The position numbers and the translations under genes are program-made. A model generated the notes under the pieces. It had not been told where the DNA came from, made no database searches, and saw only the letters and a list, made by a program, of their open reading frames with translations. This document shows, piece by piece, positions 1 through 12,479 of a stretch of 64,000 bases of DNA (positions are counted from its first letter, which is position 1; each line of letters starts with the position of its first letter). Source of the stretch: Pseudorasbora parva (taxonomy: Eukaryota > Chordata > Actinopteri > Cypriniformes > Gobionidae); the NCBI RefSeq assembly GCF_024679245.1, contig NC_090172.1:43563054-43627053 (forward strand), written 5' to 3'.

Positions 1-1168
1 AGGCCCAATGGGCTACTGATACACAACATTGGTTGTTGTCACTATTGGTTTAAGCGTGTCTTAGATGTATGTTTTAGGATGGGTTTTATAATCAGTAGTG
101 CTGTCAGCTGGTGTGTTGAATAAACTGAGAACAACAATATCAACATGCCATCGCTGCCTTTCTTTTTCTGTTGTTTATCAAACCTTCGGTGCCTTTGTGT
201 TATGCTTTATTCGACTGTTATTGAACCGATGTTATTTGATTGGAAATGGAAAAGCTCGTTTCATCTGGCCATTTTGAGACGAAATTGGTCAGCAGCTCTT
301 GTTTTCTTGAACAGCCAGCTGGATCAGATTCCAGTCTTTGCATTTACAATAACATTTTAATGTGCCCCCTCTGGGAGCTTGACATATGTGCTGTTGACTC
401 TCATAAATCAGTGACATCTAAAAAAAAAAAAAAAAGAAAGAAGATAATTAATGTCTCAATGGCTCAAACTACTCTTCAGTGATTTGTTCAAATAATCTTC
501 TTGTGCTTCCATCATCTGTTTGGAAAAATAGACCCTCACAAATTAGATTCAGGGTTACATCTTTTGCTCCCAAGTGTAGTAATCTTAATATTCCATCAAG
601 ATATGAAAATGCTATCCCTGTTATTTGTCTTAACAGCTCATTAAAATATAATGTCATCTGCCTCTTTACTGCAAATTAAGGATTAATTTGTATGAATTAA
701 TAATAACGTGTTTCAGCTTTCCAACACAAGACGTCATATGCCTGGTAAAAAGAACTACTGTTTTTCTCTCAGACCTGTTAATGTGTTGACAAATGTGCTT
801 GATCCCTTAATATTTATTAATTTCCTAGCTATACTTACATTGAGGAGAAAAATGGTTTGAATGATACTTTTTAGTTAATTCTCTTAAATTGTAGAATTAT
901 TTATATTAATGAGGTGGGTCATTTACATTTTTTTGTATATTTTAATACAATTTAAAAGGTTAATTTATAATGTTAATAAAGTTGTTGTTTTTTTACATAG
1001 AAGGGCATATGATGTAAAATGATCAATCTAACCCTCTGTCTGAAACAATACATTTTCTTTTGTCAGTAAATGCCCACTGTTATGATTGGCTAATGTTAAT
1101 TGCATAGGAAACCATATCAACGCCCACTCGCTATTAGTGTTAGTCTGCGTGAGTAAGAGTTTGGAAAA
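1..1168. other. Gene-free AT-rich sequence
   Basis: No exon, RNA gene or transposon end is recognisable. The short open frames have no recognisable motif. There is an A-rich run near 421-435. An AATAAA-type hexamer near 119-124 could be a polyadenylation signal of something further left, but nothing else supports that. Confidence 0.4.
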
Positions 1169-1498
1169 CATTATCCTAGTGCTGGAACACCAGCTGTAAA
1201 TGTTAAAATAGTGGGTGCATTTTTATTACTCGCTTTTGTGTTTCGAATTCCTCTGAAATGTTATAGTAGTGAGACAAGCTAGTATGTAGCGAAAAATGTC
1301 AGGGTACTGAAACAAAATTGTACAACGTACTGTTTTGATGCAGAATCATCCATGTCCTTATCGCGATGCATTGTAGAAACATTTAATTTCATCACCTATA
1401 GATTGCACACTGTTTATGTTCATCACTAATCCCCTGTCATGGTTCGCACAAAACAAAACTATATGACCATATTTACTTTGTTAGCACATAATAAAGGT

Positions 1499-1828
1499 CT
1501 AAAGGGGGCTGCACACCGGACGCAAAGCTCAGCGCCGCGCCACGTCTTTAAAATTTGAGCGCATTTTTTTCAATGAGTGTATATGTATGTCAGGAACGTT
1601 GGCATTCCTGACATGCAACAGAGCGCAATTTCAAGGTTTAATATTAAATTTATATTTCCCTCAAATCGTCAGTGTACATACTGACTTCACCCTGTGCTAC
1701 AAGATACACCCATCGTGCAGCTCTTCAGTCAGAAGTCGATTCAAAATTGAGCTTGCGTGTATATAATGTGTCTGGTGTGAGATACCCACGGCACTGAGCT
1801 TCGCGTTCTGGTGTGCGACCCCCTTTAG
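1499..1828. mobile_element. MITE nested in the 1177-2542 hAT element
   Basis: Terminal inverted repeats of about 33 bp begin CTAAAGGGGGCTGCACACC and end with the complement, GGTGTGCGACCCCCTTTAG, with only a few mismatches. It is non-coding and about 330 bp long. No clear target duplication was found, so the superfamily is open. Confidence 0.7.
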
Positions 1829-2228
1829 AGTGAACAATTAATCTGTGCAAGTTAATACACAGAAACAGTTTGTTTATCGCAGTAATCTTTAATCAAAATC
1901 TGAAAACTTTCGGTCAAGAAACGACGTTCCTTCTCAGATGACGGGAGTTTGGCAGATTAGGTGTAAAACATGCTTAACCACACCCCTCCAACCGTTAGTC
2001 TGCTATGAGCACGAGATGTAGAGGAGGAGCGCTGAGGTAAAACTCTGCCCTCTATTCCATATTCCGTTTCGCTTGAAAATACGTCACAGCACTGAAGAAA
2101 ACTCTTGCTACTTCCGGTTCACTGGGACTTTAAGGACTCGCAACCACACTCAGCGACGTTTATAACATCGAGTTCATCTTAAAGAATGGGGTTGTCACGG
2201 TTGTAAAAAACAATGCTGAAAAATACCT

Positions 2229-2427
2229 CGCTGTAAAAAAAAAAATCTATTTGAATTGAAAATTTTCTATTGTGTGATCACATTTAAATTTTTCAGTTAG
2301 CCAAATTGAATTTCTGTGAAATAAATTGCGTCAATTCACAGAAATTAAATTTGGCAACTGAAAAATTTAATGTGATCAGTCACTTGAAAATTTTCAATTG
2401 GAGACGTGAATTTGTTTTTACAGTGTA
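2229..2427. repeat. Palindromic MITE-like repeat
   Basis: Two arms of nearly 100 bp are inverted copies of each other. The left arm contains GTGTGATCACATTTAAATTT, the right arm contains the complement, and the ends are CTGTAAAAA and TTTTTACAG. It lies inside the 1177-2542 hAT element. It is non-coding and would fold into a long hairpin. Confidence 0.65.
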
Positions 2428-2550
2428 GCCATTTGCATCTACTCTAGAGGTTGTTTTTTTGCGTGTGTAGAACATGACAGGGGATTAGGGATGAATATAA
2501 ACAGTACTTATACGATTATGTTGATGCGTTGTTCCAGCCCTACATTATCC

Positions 2551-3900
2551 ATATAAAACCATCATTTACAGTTAAAGCATTATGATATTGTTTACTTACA
2601 TTTTGTGATGCAGCCGCTGTAAGATCCAGTACAGTTGGCTGCTTCATCTTTCAACAAAAGTTTCTTTGCAAACTTTGCATGTCTCTCACTGACAAAGCAA
2701 AATGCTCCAAGCAAACATATATTCCTCCAACACGATCCGGGACCCTATATAAAATAAACTGTTCATATGCCGGGATCCCTCTGAAATCTCTGAAGAAATG
2801 CAAGCATGCTGTTTAAGCTGGAAAATTGTATTATTGTTGACAAATTAAAGTTCATGAAATGTAAACATCAGTAGCTTTTTAATTTGTAAAAACTACTGAT
2901 GTTTACATTTCATGAACTTTAATTTGTGTGGTACATTTTTTGTGATGTTTACAGTCATTCTTTTCTCCCACATTTGGGCCGCATGTCATGCTATTGCTTG
3001 TGGCGGAGCTACTCAACATAGACATACACAGTGATCCCTGGGGAAGGAATTAAAACAGTCCCCTAAAATCCCCTATCTTCTGAAATCTGTATCCACCTTG
3101 GCGTCAAGAGGCACTGCCGCAATGGGGCCCTCTGGGGCCGCCTCATATGGAGGTGCTGTGGTGCACTTTGTTGCATGGCACAACGGTACATCACAGGTTG
3201 ACAGGATCAGCCTCAGAGGAGCCTGGGAGGGCAGTCTAAGTCTAGCTCAGGGACAACGATGAACACAGTTTGAGGTCTTATTTCTTGATGGAGTGAAGGT
3301 GAAAATTGTGCTAAGAAGCTTAAATAATGAATAAATCAGTTTACAATAGAATCCCAGTTAGGCCTATACTGTTTTTATGTGGTGCAAGTATGGGTTTCTC
3401 ATCTGAGTCTTGCAGTAATAATAATATTTACAGCAGGGATACATTCTAAAACCAGTTTTGTGTGTTTTAACTTTATACGCGAAAAGGCTTCTCGATATTC
3501 CTCTTTTTTTAAATTAATTTATAGGTATCGATGTTTTCTGAGATTATAGACTAAAGTGAGAGAGTTTTTTGAAATTGGATATTGCTCAATATCAGTGGGT
3601 CATAATAAAACTTAGTGGTCTTGGTAGAATAACACTATTACCATAGTTACAGTAAAACATTATGACTGCAGTTACTGGGAACTGGACTAGGACTTTATTT
3701 ACTTTTATGGAAGAAGTTTTGTTGGGGTTTTTCTTTTGAAATAGTTTTGTTTTTCACATTTCTGATAGAGCAACAGTTTCTAATTTACATTAACTCTATA
3801 TATTAATATTCTATACATTGTTGGCTTTGACTGCTTTCAGTGATTTACACAGATTTAGCTTATGTTTACACACCCAAGCGATTTCCACTGGATAGGTGGA
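2551..3900. other. Unannotated stretch with one strong hairpin
   Basis: No gene is supported. Apart from the hairpin at 2841-2926, the region holds a GC-richer patch at 3100-3260 without a usable open frame. A minus-strand segment around 2610-2760 has a TATA-like box and a GTAAGT donor after a short open stretch, but the peptide matches nothing I know. Confidence 0.3.
2841..2926. repeat. Near-perfect short-loop hairpin
   Basis: Arms of about 38 bp (2841-2879 and 2889-2926) are inverted copies with a single mismatch, separated by a loop of roughly 10 bases. The stem contains TTCATGAAATGTAAACATCA and its complement. It could be a tiny foldback element or a transcribed hairpin. Nothing here shows transcription. 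Confidence 0.7.
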
Positions 3901-3910
3901 GAGTGAATGT

Positions 3911-5634
3911 AGGGTTTGGCCGATAAACGATATATCGAATCGCGATAAAAATTTACGTCGATAACAATGATAAGCTCTGGACATTTTTACTCTATCCAAC
4001 CTTTAACTGGTTAGCGAATTTACCCATGATTCATTGCGCATTTGAACCAGAAGTTGTTTGTCATTTTGCTTTTTGAAGCTTGTGTATGTTTGATAGCTTT
4101 TAGCTTGCTATCTTGTTTGCTGTAAAAGTCTGTTTCTCCATTTATGGAGCACAAATGGACAAAAAAACAGAGGTGGATACACACTAGGGATGCACCAAGT
4201 AGTTGGCCACCAAAAATGTTTGACCGAAAACCGAGAATGCACTTTTGGGCCATTTTCGGCCGAATGTTTTCGAAACATTACGACCAAAATGCTTTGACGA
4301 CGCAAACAGAAACTGGAGAAACAGGCGGATATGGATTAATGTAATAACCAATCACGCGACCACAACCAGTCCGCGTGCAGCTTTTAGCTTGCACATCAAA
4401 GTACTCGCTACTGACAAAGAAAACTCGACACCAGAAGGAAAACATTTGTTGAAAGTTATATTGAAAGTGAAACTAACCTTGCGTTATCATCAAATGATAA
4501 AGACATTGTCAATAAAAGGTAGCGCGTAGGACTAAAACGATTCCAACAAATGTAAACCCGTAATAGAAAAAAACAGACGTTCAACAGGCGTGGCGCCGCG
4601 CCCCCTATTGCGCATCTTGTTGTGAGTGCCACACACATTGATCTTTTTCTATAGTTTGTTCTGTAAATTAAATTGAGAGTATAACTAATGCATATATGCA
4701 ATTTTAAATACTGTATTTCAGATATATATAGCCTACATTTTACAATAATAAACACACAAACATCCGCACATTTCATAAGCATGCGTATTTATTTTTTTCC
4801 GTCAGTGTAACAACACATAGCCTACAGCCTGTAAAACATTTAAATGATTATAAGTAAATAATGGTAATCTTAAGAATATAAGAAAATTAAATATTTGTTT
4901 AAAAAAATTGTTTTATAGCCTATTGCTCCGCAAAGTTGCGTCAAGCCGGTCTGCGCTTTGAGATGAATGTGGGACACTAGCTGGATATCACCGTCTCGAA
5001 TATCTTCGTCTTCATGTTTTCTCCTGATTTTGCAAAGCAACACTTGTTGTAAAACATCTAAAAAAAATTTTTTATCTTCCACAGGGTCAAGACATTTAGG
5101 CTATGTTTAATTATGCACTGCTAGAGAAAACGAAAGTAAAACCGCTGGGTGCACGTGAACTGCGCTATTCAAATAAACTTGACGTGCCTCAAGTCTAATA
5201 ACAAGAACAAACTGTGTTAAATAATTTTTCGTCCTACAGTGTTTTTCTACTTTGCCACAGTAAAATGTGTGAACGGGTGTAATAGACAAAAACGAAAGGA
5301 AACGAAAGGAAGAAATGTTTCCCTTCACGGAAAATCTAGTGCGGATGAGTCCTTATTGAGGTTAGTAAAATAACAAAATGTAGTTCTTAAGTAGAAAATA
5401 TATTTATGTAAACAGATAAAATACAAAATAGCCTATAGTAAATTATGTATTTTTATAAAAAAAAAAAAAAAAAATCACGATAAAGTGAACATGCTAGTTT
5501 TTCTAGCAAAAAATATGAAGGCTGGAATGTAAACCTTTTTTTTTTGCGGTGATGGTGGTGACGATCTCAGACCCGCGGTAGGCATCACACGACTGCGGTA
5601 TTGCGGTAAAATGGTAACCGTCCCAGTCCTAGTA
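3911..5634. mobile_element. Overlapping hAT-like remnants
   Basis: Three hAT-style ends lie here. One is a TAGGG...GATAAACGATA-type end near 3911. One is a CTAGGGATGCACC-type end near 4187. The third is an outward-facing end reading GGTAACCGTCCCAGTCCTAG at 5615-5634. No pair of matching ends or duplications was found, so these are probably truncated or interrupted copies. No transposase frame survives. Confidence 0.45.
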
Positions 5635-5895
5635 AACATTCCAAAATGTTGTGGATGAGAGTTAAATCAAATGTTGATTTTAACGAAGACGCATAACTCA
5701 TTTCACGGTAAAACACAATGGATGTGTATAGTTCTTTAACTTTAACGTTTTCAGCTCATTTCAAGATCAAAGTGTGTTGAGCTTCAGGATGCAACGCTGA
5801 ACATTTAAGTTTCATTTGTGTCAGTTTGCGCGTCATTTGAGGAGATACGAGCAACTCCAAACACATGAACAGCATGAATGAAGTTTGCACATGGA

Positions 5896-5897
<2 letters not shown>

Positions 5898-5930
<33 letters not shown>
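5898..5930. repeat. (GT)n microsatellite
   Basis: About 16 uninterrupted GT dinucleotides. Confidence 0.95.
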
Positions 5931-5933
<3 letters not shown>

Positions 5934-6133
5934 TATTTAATGAGAATTTATACATACTTGATAATATCTTCGTAAAACACCATTAAAATATTCTCAACGC
6001 TAGGCGCAACAAACATCAGAACAAGCTGTAACGTGTGTTTGTGATGAGGAGCGCTCATTCTTTGAGCTGTGTGCTTTAATTGATATGTGTTTAATTTAAA
6101 TCTCACACTTTAATCATATTTAGAGCTGCTAAC

Positions 6134-6451
6134 TTAAAGCTGCAGTCCGTATTTTTTTGCACTCTAGTGGATAATAAACAGAACTGCATGCATCTTGTGG
6201 AAGAACATTGCAGCCGGAGCTACTTCTCTCTGTTTATGTCTATGGCGAATCACGCAGGGACTGTGCTCCTCTGCAGCGGTACCTACCAATCTGGCCTGAA
6301 ATAGTCCCAATATAAATATTTATTATAAGTGTACCATAATGATTAAGGGTAAGACAAAAACACGGCTTGGAAAATGGATTCATGTTGTACATTCTGATTA
6401 TGTAATTTTTGTAAATCTTGAACACAAAATAAGTTACGGACAGCAGTTTAA
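6134..6451. mobile_element. TTAA-flanked non-autonomous element
   Basis: Starts TTAAAGCTGCAGTCCGTA and ends with the inverted, slightly diverged TTACGGACAGCAGTTTAA, giving TTAA at both ends. It is about 318 bp and non-coding. A TTAA target is used by piggyBac and Kolobok elements; which applies cannot be decided here. Confidence 0.6.
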
Positions 6452-6784
6452 TAAAACAAGCTGTGATACAATAATGAATGGTTAGCTCAAAATCTGTACG
6501 TATGTGTACTTTTTCTCAATTGAATATAAACACATCCCTTGTGTTTGCTCACGTTCCAACGGTTACTTCCCTGTGTGATGTATAGGTTGTCAACCCTGGT
6601 TTCGTTTATTTAAAGCCCATCTTTCAAGTTGAAGATCACTGTGAATGAACGTGTAGATAAATGGTATAGGAACTCGACTTGCGTGAAGAAATTAATCATA
6701 AATGTGCATTAAAACAGTTTTTTAAAGGAAATTGTGAGTAAAATTACTTCCGTTGTGAAAAACGCTCTGATCGGAAGTGACGCA

Positions 6785-6930
6785 ATGGCCAGTAAACATC
6801 GTCTCTTTGTAATGGAGTCAGACAGCGAAGAGGTTGCAGTTGGGATAAATGTCAACTCTTACGATGGGCTATTGCCGTATAATTACGAGCCGCCTAGGCG
6901 AGAGAAGGGTCAGGGAGAGTTAGGGGAAGG
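6785..6930 (+). other. Possible isolated exon with an LLPYNYEP motif
   Basis: An ATG at 6785 opens a frame of about 49 residues that reaches a GT donor at 6931 just before an in-frame stop. The peptide is acidic in the middle (ESDSEE) and contains GLLPYNYEP. That resembles the L-P-Y-x-[FY]-E-P motif near the N-terminus of P2X7-domain-like proteins that are multiplied in fish genomes; this is recalled similarity, not a search. No downstream exon could be joined confidently. It may be the first exon of a decayed or transposon-linked gene, or chance. Confidence 0.25.
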
Positions 6931-8534
6931 GTAAATGGAAATAGGAGAGAGATAGAGTTGTGTTGTGAGGAGAATCGGTTGAGAATTGGGCAGGTGTCTT
7001 GGTGAGTGACCACAGGGTATAGCTAATTGTGGCTAACGTTGTCTCCATGTTTATCACATTGCAGTATCTTTAATAAATCACATTTAGCAATATTGCTGTC
7101 GACTTTGTTGTTTTTCAAGCATCCATGTAGATTGTCACCATCTATGCCAGCAATGTGTCTTAAAATAGTTAATTTAGATCCCAGATTTTAAATGAATGTT
7201 GTAGGATGTAGGCTATAGCTTACATCTGTGACGGTCAGATAGGGATAGACATTCTGTGCATTTCAACACAACATAGTTTATCGTGAAATTTTGTAGAAAT
7301 TGCTAGCTGATGTTTAATCAGTAACTGCTTTTTGTCTGCATGTTCTTCTTCTGCAGATGTCAAGCGTTTGGGCCGTATATCTGAACAACATAACCAGATA
7401 GCTGGAATTCCGAGCTTAGTCGGCTGTTATACTACTCACCTCTTAGTATTTCCGACGGACATAATGTAAATGAGCTCACATGTACTGTGGAGTACGTGTA
7501 TGAAAGCAGTTAGTCTTTCGGCTAGGACGGGAATATGCTGTTCATGTAAATACAGTCATTGTAACAAGGATATGTTATTGATTCACTATTGTGACAACTC
7601 AAACCTACTATAACTATAATTATGATGACGACAATCTCTATTTTCTGTTTCCACCTCTCAGACTACGTAAACCCACGCTGAGAGCCAGGGCTGCAGCGCC
7701 TATGTTTGCCTGTCATTGCGTCATATGACTCGTTCTCTGGGAAAAGGCGGGTTTTTGGAGCGTAGCTTAGAACAGGCACTTTTTTTCTTAATTTCTGCCC
7801 GTGGGTGTTGTAAAACATATGTATTCATATGTATGTCTTCTTTAATTTACATTTTCATACAATATTTCTGTATAAATTAAGTTATAAAATTAAATTGAAA
7901 GATGGCTTTTAAGCAATGTAATTTTGCCAAAGAAGATTTTTATTATATTATATAGCAACCTACTTTAGTGTAGCTAATATGTGACGATAGCATAGCGCTT
8001 CACACTGAGAATTTGAATTTGTGACTATCTGGTGCAGATAGATGGTTTGTTTTTAACAGTGGACTCATCTCTAGTACGCCCATCTCTACTCTTGTTCCTA
8101 TTTCAAGTTACCTTCCTGTCCAATATTTTTTGCTTCTTACAAAAGCCACAAAGCCTTCAGACTTGAAAGTTAAGTTGCACAACATAAATTTGATAATTTA
8201 GGCATTATTGTTGTTTATATTACTATTATTATATTTTATATATTAATATTACTATTTTGGTTTATTGGTTGCAGGTTGAGTTTTAGATTGTACTATGTTT
8301 ACCTTTTTTAATTAATTTTAAGTAGATTTTTATATTTTTTACATCATATAACATGGCAATTGAATGCATTTAAAATGGTTTAGTTTCACAGTTATTACTG
8401 TATGCAATTTCAGCAATAAAACAACAACTAATAAAAAAATAGCAATTTCAGCCCCCCTCAAAAAATTTATGTTAATTTTAAGATATCCATCTTTTTTCTC
8501 ATATATATTTAGTATTGCTGCTAAATAAAGAAAA
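6931..8534. other. Unannotated AT-rich sequence
   Basis: No exon or complete mobile element could be recognised. Confidence 0.35.
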
Positions 8535-8604
8535 AAGTAATTATTATCCGATTAATCGATGGAATAATCGATTACTAAAAGAATCGATAGCTGCAGCCCT
8601 AGAA
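8535..8604. mobile_element. Right end of a hAT-like element
   Basis: Reads as alternating ATCGAT/TAATCG segments ending CTGCAGCCCTAG, a terminus style shared with the complete hAT copies nearby. The matching left end was not located. Confidence 0.5.
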
Positions 8605-8844
8605 TTCAGTTACTCATTTGAATCATGCCACAGACCATTTATCCGCTCGGGTCAAAGTCCAAACGGTAGAGTACCATGAGCTCACTGGAGCAGGTCCATT
8701 TACTCTGATCGGTCTCGATAACTAAACAGCGCTGTGAGATCCAGTGAGAAGCGTGAATTCAGCGAAAAACACTCTTTAAACTACTTAAGCCAGACAAAAC
8801 AGCGCTGACAAACACTAAACACTGCGCAATGATACAGTCGGAAG

Positions 8845-9362
8845 TAGGGCTGCACGATAAATTGCAATTAAACCACACAAGATTCGGCAAAGGCTGCAAT
8901 TATTTTATGTGCAGCCTCTCAGAGCAGCACGGCTGAGATCAGTACTGAAGTACTGACTCTGCAAGCCATAGGGCGCTCTCACGGGCGGGGTTCTCCAAGT
9001 AAATGCCGGCGAAGTACGATAGCACACGTCATTCATGGAAATCCATGTGGAAATCGCTATGAACATCATACAGTCGGTGAGCTGAATAAACCGATTGAAA
9101 CGCTTTGATTAAACATAACTAAATGTTGCTCATGTTTGGAAAGATGTTTGACGGATGTTGCTTTTTTTTAAATTTATGTTATAAGGAACTCAAACTTGTA
9201 GTGCTTTCAGATGGAACAGCATTTACTACTGATCCCAGAGCCGTCCTACACTGACAAACTGTGCATAAAAGATCATCGCAGACTTTGCAATTTCATAATC
9301 ACGATAAGCCAAATCGTGATAAGCATGATTTCATGTAAAATGCGATTTGTCGTGCAGCCCTA
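8845..9362. mobile_element. hAT-type MITE
   Basis: Ends are TAGGGCTGCACGATAAA and, inverted, TTTGTCGTGCAGCCCTA. Flanks are GTCGGAAG (8837-8844) and GTCGAAGG (9363-9370), an 8-bp duplication with two differences. It is 518 bp and has no transposase. A second copy of its right end is found at 23930-24039. Confidence 0.75.
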
Positions 9363-9816
9363 GTCGAAGGATTTTCGATCTACAAATCTCCATAATTTAC
9401 CATGGATTTATTGTACTAACTACTAGGGCTGGGTTTCGATTCAAATTTCAAGAATCGATTCGATTTCCGATTCTGAAGATCTTGAATCGATTATCATTAT
9501 TCGATCCGATCCGATCTTTGAGATTTAGATAAGTGTTTTTAAAGAGAGCATTTTTTCCAGCTGTTACCTGAATATTACAGGACTGTAGTTATGCAACATA
9601 TTGATACTATTATTATAGACATTCAACTGCAAATTAATGGAGTATTGATGGTTGTAAAGAACAAATGTGCGCTGTGGAGAGGGCGCGTGCTGTCATGACA
9701 AGCCAGCCATTACTTCCTTGCCAGTAAGTGTGCGCTGCTGTGAGAACGGCTGTGACGTAAGCCGCGTTCTCGACATATCCAGCAGCCCGAGTTTACTCGT
9801 CTACCTTACTCTAGCA

Positions 9817-11675
9817 TAGGGCTGGGCGATAAAACGATAACGATAATTATCACGATATAATTTTCCTCGATAAAACGATAACAACAGGTCGATAAATTCT
9901 CGATATAATGCTTACGCGCTATGCGTAATGCTGCGCATGCGCATTGCAGACCGAGCGTCTGGGTGCTGCACACGGTAATGTTTACAGTCAGTGGCTGACA
10001 GGCTTGGAGGATCGGGGTTAAGTGGAGCGATAAAAATGAGCAATAGTGAAGAAAATGCAGCGCTCACGGCCAACTCGGAGGACACAGATATCGTTGACAA
10101 GTTAGTTCGCTCAACTTCAGTGGTTTGGAGATATTTTAGCGATCCCATCCGACATAAAACAGAGCGACGTGCGTGGACTGCTTATCATAGGTTCACGTTC
10201 ACCACACGGAATTTAATTATTAAATTATCGTGTTTCTTCAAAGTCCTTCCATATAACATTGAGCCCAACACAGCGGTGAATCTACATTAACTACATTCAC
10301 ACACAGGCTTATTACCTTGTTAGCTGTAGTGGGTGACTTATTTACACCAGCCTAACGTTACCAAACTATAATCACTAAAACATTGGACTTGTACATCGCT
10401 ATCATAATTGTTTGTCTTTGGTGATGTATTAATGACTCCGCATCGCCTGTATCAAAAGAGAAATAATGTCATCTGGTGTTTAAAATTAATAAAATAGACT
10501 AGACAGCCCTTACTGGAGATCCACAAACACTGAACTTTTCTCTCTCCCGACCAGCCAACTGTCGGTGAGGTGTGTGTGTGTGTGTGTGTGTCGGTGAGAT
10601 GCACGGTGGACCAATCCACTGTGAGGCAAGAGAAGGGGCCTCAAAATGTTTCTTAAAACGCTTTGTTTTGACCGTTTGCCTTTTTAGTGTTTTACTTACA
10701 CAATTAAATATATATAATACAATATTGAGCGTTTTTGTTCTATTTCAGCTGCGAAAATCGTTCACAGCAGAACCGCAACGCGTCTCACAACAACGTGTTT
10801 AAATGAACGATTCATTGTTTGAATGAATCGTTTGAATGAACGACTCAATGACTCGCTCATTAAGACGGCCACCTGCTGCCACCTACTGGTGGTTTAATTT
10901 GATCTTTAAACATACTTTCCAACATGTCTTATTTGTCTATTCTACAAATCTCAAAACATTATTTAATGCTGTTGTAATTTTTCAGTGTAAATTATTTAAT
11001 TTGATTGGTAACAGCCCTTATAGTGTTTTATTTTAATTTAATGTATTGATCAAAATTACAAATATAAAATGAAACATGAAGCTTAGCCTATATTTAAAAA
11101 GATTAAGGGAACATGCCCTTTATAAAAGGTGAAAATATCACAAATTTCAAATGATTCAATAAAAATAAAAACCACAAATATGCAGATTTAAATATGTCAA
11201 AGCTGATTGAACACTGGTGAGAATATTGCTTCAGAATAAATTATATTTAACACACACACACAGACACACACACACACACACACTAATTTTTTACTTGGAC
11301 AAGCTTGAACGATTTACTTGTTCAAGGACAAGCACATGAACATGCTTAATTTCAAGCCCTGTATAATGATATATTATTGATATATAGTGTTGAGTAAAAA
11401 AATGCTGACCACAGTTAAGATTTTAATAAATAAATCTACCTCAGTTTAAATAAATTGTTCACTTGTTTGGGAAGTGTTTGTCATGTTTTGACAATAAAGG
11501 ATAGTTTAAAACCACAGCTAACTGTTTGTTCTCTACATATTTCACTCAGGAGCAAAAATATGCCTTTAAACTTTAAAGAAATAAACATTTTACATTTATC
11601 GTGATATTTATCGATATCGACTGATATGCTAAATTATATCGTGATAATTTTTTTGGCCCATATCGCTCAGCCCTA
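9817..11675. mobile_element. hAT element nested in the 9424-12047 hAT
   Basis: Begins TAGGGCTGGGCGATAAAACG and ends TATCGCTCAGCCCTA. It is flanked by an exact 8-bp duplication, CTCTAGCA (9809-9816 and 11676-11683), which proves insertion into the older element. Length is 1859 bp. It holds a remnant of a transposase N-terminus, a (GT)n run near 10570 and a (CA)n run near 11255. Confidence 0.88.
10036..10290 (+). pseudogene. Remnant of hAT transposase N-terminus (BED-finger start)
   Basis: A frame of about 84 residues starts at an ATG (MSNSEENAAL). It contains VDKLVRSTSVVWRYF, the style of sequence (S-x-V-W-x-Y-F) that opens the BED zinc finger of hAT transposases and ZBED proteins. The expected following Cys and His ligands are not present. 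The frame ends inside the element and no catalytic region follows. I read it as a decayed transposase fragment rather than a host gene. Confidence 0.5.
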
Positions 11676-12479
11676 CTCTAGCATTCTCTTTCCGCCGCAG
11701 TAACGAGAGAACAGGAAGAATGAGGGAAAACTCTATCTGTCCGCAGCGCTTCTTCAGCACGGCGGCTGCGGTATGGTAACGAGAGCTTCGGCTTGACTTT
11801 GTTTACCTACTCTAGTATTCTCTGTCCGCGGCGGTTCTAGAGTTTTCAAAGCTGCCATGTTCGTTGTTTTAATGTCCTTCCACCTCACGCGCATACGTGA
11901 ATTCAATGACGCGTCAAATTAAAATTCACGGGGAAAATGTAGGCCTATTATTAAATCGATCCTCTGAGTTACCGATCGATCTTTAGAAATTAATATAAAA
12001 ATCGATTCAGAATTGGTGAATCTATTTTTTTTTTCAACACAGCCCTACTAACTGCACCGACACCGTGAATGACAGTTTGTCTGTAAATGCACGCTCTGTG
12101 CTGCCATGCACATTGTAGTTTCGGTTTTGAATTTACTTGCTTGAATTGTGAGTTCATTAGCCTATTATTCTTAATGGAAAAAACAACAACACAGCACAAC
12201 TCGTTGACAAACATTTCGTTTTGAAACCAAATCTACGTGATCATCTTGTCTGTCAGCTCTTCGCTCTCTGATGAATATAATCTGACTCCTGCTACTGCGT
12301 TTGTGCTGCGACACTCGTTCGGATTACACTTTACCAAGCAGATGCATTCAATTTTTATTTGTATTGTCTGTTTTATGACTGACCTAAATTATTTTATTTC
12401 TATAAAAAAAAATCTAAACGACCTTGGGGGCGGTGCCACGGTGGGCAAATGATGTAACCGGTGTTGAGTCTGAACACTG

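Larger units (their letters stand above)
1177..2542. mobile_element. hAT-type non-autonomous transposon, exact 8-bp duplication
   Basis: The left end TAGTGCTGGAAC is inverted at the right end (GTTCCAGCCCTA). The element is flanked on both sides by the same 8 bases, CATTATCC (1169-1176 and 2543-2550), which is the target duplication length of the hAT superfamily. The subterminal sequence at 1412-1441 is also inverted at 2474-2504. No transposase frame is seen. Two smaller inverted-repeat elements sit inside it. Confidence 0.85.
9424..12047. mobile_element. hAT element, interrupted by a second hAT
   Basis: Begins TAGGGCTGGGTTTCGATTC and ends AACACAGCCCTA. Flanks are CTAACTAC (9416-9423) and CTAACTGC (12048-12055), an 8-bp duplication with one difference. 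Once the inner element at 9817-11675 and its duplication are removed, about 760 bp of non-autonomous element remain, rich in ATCGATT repeats near both ends. Confidence 0.8.

Noticed and set aside
2030..2160. Possible promoter with CRE-like TACGTCA and ETS-like CTTCCGG motifs
   Set aside because: The segment lies inside the hAT element 1177-2542, so the motifs are part of the transposon and cannot be tied to rnf111.
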